From Acanthopleura granulata (Eukaryota; Mollusca; Polyplacophora; Chitonida; Chitonidae), in NCBI GenBank assembly GCA_016165875.1, contig JABBOT010000006.1, positions 1,947,438-2,011,437 on the forward strand: DNA of 64,000 nt. The letters are read 5' to 3'. A program made the translations under genes and the position numbers. Below are positions 27,601-36,600 of the stretch, in pieces; positions within the stretch are counted from its first letter, which is position 1, and every line of letters begins with the position of its first letter. The notes under the pieces are model-generated. The model made no database searches. It had not been told where the DNA came from and saw only the letters and a list, made by a program, of their open reading frames with translations.

Positions 27601-30600
27601 TCAACACATAATCTTTGCATATAAATTACAACAAAACAATGAAGAAAACATCACGAAAGGAAGATAATATTTGATCATAACACACGCTGTCTTTCGTTAA
27701 AGGTATTGACACACAGTACTTCGGTGAAACTATTTCCGGAAATTTCTCCACATTTTTTCATACCTCTGTAATCGGCCTCCGGCAATTCTCACCAATAGAC
27801 CCATAATAACTCTCCACTCTTTAAAACCTAAACTTACATTTTTCGGTGTGGTCTGTTATTGGCTGGAGCGGTGTCGGTAACACGCAGCACCCTGTGGCTA
27901 ATGGAACGTGGATATCAAATATCCAGGACAGTTGTGAGCACACAGAGTCCACACAGCACAGTCCACACAATGATGTGGTTCGTGGCTCACAGCAGGGCAG
28001 AGCCGTGTGGGTTCTACACAGCACCTTGCGACTTGCGTGTTGTGTGCATCAAAACTAGCTGGAACCGTGTGTGGTGTCCACACAGTACTGTGTATCTGGC
28101 GTGTTGTATCAAAACAGTTTACACCCGTGCGTCGTGTCCACACAGTTCTGTGTGGCTGGAGTGCAGCTTTGCTCACAGCCGGTCAGAGCCGTGTAATTAA
28201 AATAGATCATGCACGAGCCACAACCGCATAGATATGACTACAGGCATCAACCTGTTTTGTTTTGAGTGTATAATAGCTTGTTGACCTTTTTTCCATTTTT
28301 TTTTAGCTAATTATTATTAATCACCCTGCCTTAGTTAAGTAAATGTTTTATGCATGTGTTGCCCCACAAACACCTGTCCACTGCGAACCACCCACAAATA
28401 CTGCTTGATGAATACAAAAGATTCAGGGATAAAGACAAAAACCAGAGGAACAACGACAGTTGGCAAATCGTCTCATCGTCACCGTGAAATCCGACCTGTT
28501 GTCAGTTAACATCTGTCAGGGTTTTATTCTAACTGTTCATCTAAAAAGTAGCCCCCGGCCGCCCACCCCAAAATTTTTCAAGGATCACGGTTAAAGCGCA
28601 ATTAGGTAAAAAATTCAGTCATGTCAATAGCAGTGTATTAGACGCCTGAAAATACTAAAAATGCTGTGTTTTCATTACAGCCAATAAACAATAACACGAA
28701 AAATACAAAGGGACGTGGATTTCAAACATCTCATAAATTCTTACCTCTATATTTTTACTAAATAATTCCAAAAGCACTATTTCATCTATAAAACTCACTA
28801 CTTTTACACCTGTTCTAAATCACATCATTTTCATGTTTGCCTTCTTCTTTATAGGCCTGTGTATGTATTGATTAAATAATCAGTCGGTTTATTTGGCGCT
28901 ACACTGCAAAATAAGCTCGTATAAGTAACTCAACGTCAGCCAGGATCCGGGTTGCAAATCTATCCTCAAATGCATGCACAGTTATATTGTCAAACATGCC
29001 AGACCATGCTCTGTCAAACGACCAGATATCTCATGAAATATAAATGCCTGTATCAAATGCTTGTAGTTAAGGCACACATCCGATTTACTCCTCATTGCAC
29101 ATTGTAATTAGTTGTGGAATCCCTTCTAATTGTTTCCTGATAGAGATCAGATTTAATCGATCCGGTAAATGCAGTATGTCTGTATGCATGGCAATATGAG
29201 CGCAAAGACTGTGCTCATATTCGCAGGTGCCCTTCCCGGGCTATGAAATCAGCCCTTATTAACACTCATTATATAGCTTCGTCTCTTAAAAGAATGGGGA
29301 GCAGGAAAATGTATTATGTTGAGATTCACTCCACCCCCTGCCCTTCCCCACCACAGCTAGCATCTCACAGAAACGCCTCCCCGACACCTGGTGTTATGTC
29401 AGAATTGTAGAGTAAGCATATAATTAGAGCATGCACCAACGAGCAAGGAATACATCCAGAACTCGACCACTTATACATCACTTTGTGTTCGCATAATCCG
29501 GATCCTGAGAATTGAAATTATTACAGCAAACCGTAATTACCACATGCATGCAACTCATATCGCGGATGTGCGATCGCTGTGAGTTCAAGTGTAGCTGTAG
29601 CTGGTTTCATCTTTCAGCCGTATGTGGGAAGGTCTGCAAGCCACCTGTGAATTGTAGTGGGTTTCATCCGGGCTCTGCGAGGTTTCCTCCAACCATAATG
29701 CTTACCGATGTCGTATGATGGCGATATTTTCGAGTACGGCATAAGACACCGATTAAATGAAGAAATATGTAAATAAATTAATTTTATCGCTGGAAAACGA
29801 GCCAGTGTGTTTACGGCAAACATTACCATGTCAGTTAGTACGAAGTATGATGTCCAACGCAAGAAAATGTGATCGAAGTTAAACATGTACTGATTCTGTT
29901 GTTCGTTACAATATGTGTGGAATGCTCTATACACAATACATAGATATCTTCATTAACTGCTCATTTCTTTAAGACACCTTACAAACATAAATACTGTCTC
30001 TTTTGAACTGAAATTTGGATGTAGCCAAAAGCTCTTTAAAATCGGAAATAACCCATTAACTGGTATATATAAATTTACATGCATGTGCCTATACTAATAA
30101 CTTGAAGTGATTCAATTGCAGTAAACACGTATACACTTTATACGTTTTTATTTCATTTGAATAGGCACCAACGAACACATACATTAAAAAGCTAAAGGGT
30201 TCTCAACGGGACGCTTTCATTCACGTGATAAAATCATCGAAAAGGTTTGGCCCGCATAGTATAGTTGATAGGTGTCCCAGTAGAAAATTAGGAAATGTCT
30301 TTGGTTTTCTCCGTTATACATGTATGTATGTTTGAATTTCATGTCGTACTCAACAAGTTTTGTGCGTCTTCTGGTGACAGTGCTGCCGCCACTGGAAGAT
30401 CATACCGAAGAGCAGCCACCATGTCACATTAAGCTGACACCGGATTTACCAGTCCTGTTTCCTGGTTCTAACCTCTCACGAGAGGCAGCGGAAGTACCAG
30501 TTTCAAAGTCTTCGGAATGACCCAACCCGGGATTGATTCCGCACCTCCCAACTGCAAGGCGGACACTCTAATCATTAAGCCACCAAGGTTTGTTTTCTTT

Positions 30601-33600
30601 CTCTGCATTAAAATGCTTACCGCTGTGTGGATTGATATTCCTGCTGACTGGCAGATTGTAGAGTCATACTCCACAGAAGCCTACAGCTACAGTGCTTGTT
30701 AAAGCAGACCAAGAAAAACTTCTTGATGTGTCTTATGCATCAATATATAGATATATCATTTTGACTTAATCCTGACTAATATAAATCATGAGCACGGCCA
30801 TAAAGTACATATTATTATCTAGACCTTATGTAGCTGATTATTTTAAAATTAATTTCGCGATGAACAAGCCTGCTAATCATATTTTGTAAGTTCCATTCTC
30901 CATAACGGTCAAGGGTGTCACATTCTGTCTATGCTCCACTACAAACCAGTGACAATATGCTAATTCCTGCAGACTTGGTTACATAGGCGCGTACATTCAT
31001 GTTAGTTATGGCACGAATGTTTTTGTCAAATGGGCTAGCACACCAGCGCAGTGCAATGACCAGGGTGCTTCTCACCGATGGGGTCAATGTGAGTTTAAGC
31101 CCATATCATGCTGGATTCCTCTGGTCGTACGTGGAAAGGTTCGCCAGCTACCTGCGGTCGTGGGGTTTGGGTTTTCCCTGGGGTCTGCCCAGTTTCCTCC
31201 CACCATAATATCGGTCACCGTGGTGTAAGCGAAATACTGATGAGTATGGTGTAAAAAAGCAATCAAATAAATAAATATATAAATGAATATTTTTTAAATG
31301 TAGCCATCGTTTTGTTACAATGGAAATGAAAACGTCATGAGTATGATTTCTTCTGGCCTTAAAATACAGCGAAATAAGTGATATGACTGAAATACAAAAA
31401 ATACTGCACTGACCATTTCCCCGGTCAGCAGATTTGTGATAAAGACCAACTTTATGTAGGCTTATTCACAACAGTATACACCACCACGTGAAGGGCGTAA
31501 GATGTACACATATTTTGGCAAATAGCTACAGCAGAACTCGGCCACATCGGCGGACTTCCGCTGTTGTTGCTCCGCCTGGATGGACAATGGTGTGTTACGT
31601 CCGTTTTGGAGATGATTAAAAGAAAAGAACACATATATACAACCTATACCTTAGAAGAAAGAGATTCATTGATGCTTAAATAAAAAATCTCAATTTTCTG
31701 GCCGAAGTGCTTGTTTTTTGAGTATTTAACAGCTAAACATCCAAGGCTGAGAAGCCTTTTTAGGCCGCCATTTTAACAGATTGCTCACGTCATCGTGCTT
31801 AGCTTTGCAAAGTAACTCTTCTGTCTTTGAAGACAAAAACAAAAATCATGTAGATAATGTAATGGAGGGCTTCAGTGGGGATCCCAGCTCTAGTTTTGAT
31901 GATAGTGAATGTAACTTCGGCTTATAAGGCTACAAGTTTGAATCGCTGAGGAGTGAGGCTGAGAGCAGTAGTTCGACCGACCACGCATCAAGCTCATATG
32001 AATGGGAACCGGGATTTCTGGCTTTGACAGGGGGCATCCGTGAAAGGACAGGTTGCGCTCTCTGCCTTCAGGAAATAGCAATTTAGGCATGGTGTGGCCC
32101 TTCAGTGCATCTCAGACTCTTGTTTTTTAGAGTTGGCTTTAACAGAACTTAAAATCCACGATTATCACGATGTACGAACACATTTAGCTGAGACTGGAAA
32201 TGCCCGTTAATTAAATGATAGGAGTAAAACTTTAAGCACAGTGACGTCACAATGAATATTCAAGAGGAGGAAAGGAGGAAAATAGTATTCCACACAGTTT
32301 GTACAGCTCTTTCATTTACGGTGTAGGTTGTATAAATGTGTTTTTTTTTTCTCTTAAGTTAATCGCTTACATTAAAAATGATTTAGATGCTCATAGCTCT
32401 CTGGTTTATGACAACAGATGTAAAAAAAACTGAATCTAATTCAAAGTCGCAGTCTTATCCTTAAGGTCTGATTATCTTTCTCCAATTACTGCAGCTACAC
32501 AATACACAAGGGAATGCCGCTCGGATTCGCGATGCTCTCTAGACAGCTAGAAATGGATGCAGCATTATACAATCATCGACTTTCAACGAGGATACATGGA
32601 TCTGTGAACCCTCTGCAAATGAATCGTGGACTAAAAACATTTTGGACTGAAATGGAACGGTGTAAGTTTTTCACCGAGAATGGAATAAAAAGTAACACAG
32701 TAAATGATGACGTCATAGTTGGCACTTCATAGTGGATCCATTTTAAGTCAGAAGTGAACAACACAATTAACCGTTTGCCCGATATATATATGTTTGTTTG
32801 TGGGGTTTCTTGTTGTTGTTCTTCTTCTTTGTTTTCTTTGTCTCTGAAGTGCCACATCCCTTTCGACCAGTGGAATGGCATCATTACGGACACACGACAT
32901 AGGTTCTTTAACAATGTTACAGCGTTGAGCTGTTGCCTCACCTTCCTTCACATGACATTACACAATCGGCTAGCTCAAATCGATATCCGTATTATGACAG
33001 ATCGATCGCTATTATCCGGTTACCATTACAAATCAGGAAGTAATAAAATGAAACAGCGAGTCGACATGGATACAAGACAAAGAAGTCACATGAATTTAGA
33101 GGTGTAGGAGGAAGTACAACGCAGCTTAATAAACCTCATCATATACACGTTAAGACGTATCACGTAGCGAAGGCATTAAAAACTACACACGTTTAAAGCA
33201 AACAAACCTACACACGTTTAGAGATTTCTCAAGCCTTTAAAGCAGACAAAGCTACGCATACCTGACACGTATCACGTTGTATAAGCAAGCACACTTGGAC
33301 ACTTCCCAAGCCGATGAAGTAAACAAACCAACACACTTTTTGACACTTACCCCCTGGCTCAAGCAGACAAAGTTACACAAATCTGATATATATCATTTAG
33401 GTAGAACACTCAAATCGAAACGCATTTGAAGATTTACCACCTGGTTAAAGCAGACAAAATCACACACCTCTGACAAGTAGCATGAAGCTAAAGCACACAA
33501 GCCTAATGCGTTTGGGCACTTCCCACGCAGTTAAAGGATACAAACAAACACGCATCTGGTCACTTCCAAAGCAGATAAAGACGAAAGACCTGCAGACATT

Positions 33601-36600
33601 TGGGCACTTCCCTGTCAGTTAAAACTGACAAACCTACACGCATCTGGGCACTTCCCAAGCAGATAAACACCACAAATCTACAGTCATCATGGTACTTCCC
33701 AAGCAGATAAACACCACAAACCTACAGTCATCATGGTACTTTCCAAGCAGATTAACACCACAAACCTACAATCACCATGGTACTTCCCAAGCAGATAAAC
33801 ACCACAAACCTACTATCATCATGGTACTTCCCAAGCAGATAAACACCACAAACCTACAGTCACCATGGCACTTCCCGGACAGTTAAAGCAGATAAACCTC
33901 CACGCTTTAGGGAACTTGAGTACTTTGGGTAGTTAACGCAGACAAGTTTAGACATGCTTCATAATGGCTTCAATACAAATTCCCCTTGCATTTATACAGA
34001 TTACTATACTGCTTCCATACAGACTAATCTGCTGGATCGAAACAAATTACATCAATGAATCCATGCAGATTTTTCCTACTGGGCCGATAAAGATTATTCT
34101 AAAAGGTCCACAGAGATTCATTTAGTGATTCCTTACGGTTTTCTCAACTCGGTCCATTCAGACTTCTGTACTTGGTCCATACAGATTTCTCTACTAGTTC
34201 CATATACATTTCTCTAATGGTCCACACAGATTGCTCTACCCGGTCCATGCACATATCTCTACTGGTTCCATACCGATTTCTCCATTGGGTCCACACAGAT
34301 TGCTCTACCCGGTCCATGTACATATCTCTACTGGTTCCATACCGATTTCTCCATCGGGTCCATACAGATTCTTCTACTGTGTCCATACAGACTTCTCAAC
34401 TAGGCAGCTACACAGCAATAATTAAAACTTTCGGAAATTTGAGTCCACGTTAAACTGAAGAGAAACATTTTTCAAGTCGGTTCTAGAATGCTATGTGTAG
34501 TTTTCTCAGTTTTCGACCTGAAATAAGACTCAGAATTCACGAAATCTGCTGAATTTTACATGAGTATCGAGGATTACAGTGGTTTAACGTAATGATATGG
34601 ATTTGCTGGCCCCGGTCATGTGGTCTCAAAACAATTACTAGTATCTCCCTTATATCTGCACAGATGTTAAAATGTACAAAAGACTACTGCATGTAGAGAA
34701 AAACAAGCGCAGCTTATCACATGTAGCTGGCACTTTAACTAAAATAACTCGACGGTTTGACCTAAGTCGTCTAATTCATGGGACCCCTGATCTGCTCATT
34801 TTAACCAACACAAATGTAATTGTAACAGGAATACACAGTATCTCTTTGCTTATTTTATTAATCCATCTAATAAATGATACATACATATCTCCACTTTTCC
34901 GGAACCCCCGAAATCTGGGGCTGATGGGTAAGTTTTTGCTCTGAGCACAACGGGTAATTGATACATCGTCGCGGATTACACACTGTCATGCTATTAAATA
35001 TATCATAGCTCGTGTTTCTTGTTTCTTGCCCCGTGGTTGGATGTGAGCTGGTGATTTTATCTCAAACAGATGATTAATGTAACTAACTGTGCCTTCAAGA
35101 AAGACACGTTATGTTGTAACAAGCACAAATGTTATACATCACATTTCGATTGTGCTTTTTCGCTAGTTATTTCATTTGATGTGGAGGTTTTGTCATCAAG
35201 GTTACAGCCAAATGTCAATGTTGTCTGCTAGTTAAATAACACAATCAAGAAACGTCACCATATCAAACCGTGGACTCGAACGCCTTTAGTGTGAAGAATA
35301 GCACCACAAGTGGTGGACAGTTGTTTGTGCAGTACTAGACAGATGGTCTAATAATACAACAATTACATGTTCATCCTGACCTGTCAGTTCTAAACAGCTG
35401 TTGAACATGTAATAATTGCATAATCTTAGCCAAAATGACACTGTATGGTTCGGTTTTAATATTACATTTAAATGCACACAGGCCATATTCAGGATTTTAA
35501 GAACAATGGGTATGTAAAACTATTATATTAACGTTTAAGTTCCAAGTATTTTGATTTATTTATTTATTAGATTGGTGTTTGTAAGTCATACTCAACTATA
35601 GTCACTTCATACGCAGGTGGCAGCATTATGAGGGGGGGGGGGTATTGGCAAGAGCCCGAGGAGACCCACGAGCCTACGCAGGATGCTGGCAGACCATCCT
35701 AGGTATGACCGGAGAGAAGGCCTAACGTCTGGGCCATGGAAGCCCCAAAAAGATGTAGGTAGAGTGTATCTGTTTTTTTTTTCAGACCATCTACGTATGA
35801 CCGGAGAGAAGGCCAGCACAAAATGGTTAGATATATTTATTTATTTATTTATTTATTTGATTGGTGTTTTAGGCCGTACTCATGAATATTTCACTTATAT
35901 GACGGCGGCCAGCATTATGGTGGAACGAAACCGGGCAGAGCCGGAGGGAAACACACGACCATCCGCAAGTTGCTGGCAGATCTTCCCATGTAAGCCAGCC
36001 ACCGCATTGGTGGGAGGCTTCGGGTCATTGTGCTGCGATAGCGCGCTAACAGACTGAGCCACGGAGGCTCACGTGACATCTTGTTTAGTACCTTTTATAT
36101 TTTCAAACATTATACAACAGTTTTGAAGTAAACAAGTCGGATACGTCAATGACACCACATTCAACGCCAGGTTGACGTATTTGACATCACAAGATTTATT
36201 TATTTAGTTGATTAGTGTTTTACACCGTACTCACGAATATTTCACTTATACGACGACGGTCAGCATTATGGTGGGAGAAATTGACTGGCATTTAGTGAGT
36301 GTTCCCGCCAAGAATGTTTCAAGAGCACTATCAGATATAGGGGCGGAAACAATCCGGCAAATCACGGCACCAAACCACCGCACCTCGCCTGGAATCTAAC
36401 AGATATCCACATGTATCAAATTAGATCAACCAGCGGCAGCTGGATTCATTTCTGGGATCTCGCTGACGCCAGATTCTGTGGTATCAGGTAGAGGTCATTA
36501 ATCTAGGCGTCCAAACCGACATTCGTGTACCAGCCGTCAACTAAAATGGGCATTCCGAATCAATAATCGCAAGACCAGTTTCCAAAAACGACAAATAGCA

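Noticed and set aside
34144..34453. 80- to 93-codon repetitive frames on both strands
   Set aside because: The 69-bp period keeps all frames open; the product is a translated minisatellite.
35683..36057. 124-codon plus-strand frame
   Set aside because: It runs across two SINE copies; the sequence is the SINE consensus translated.
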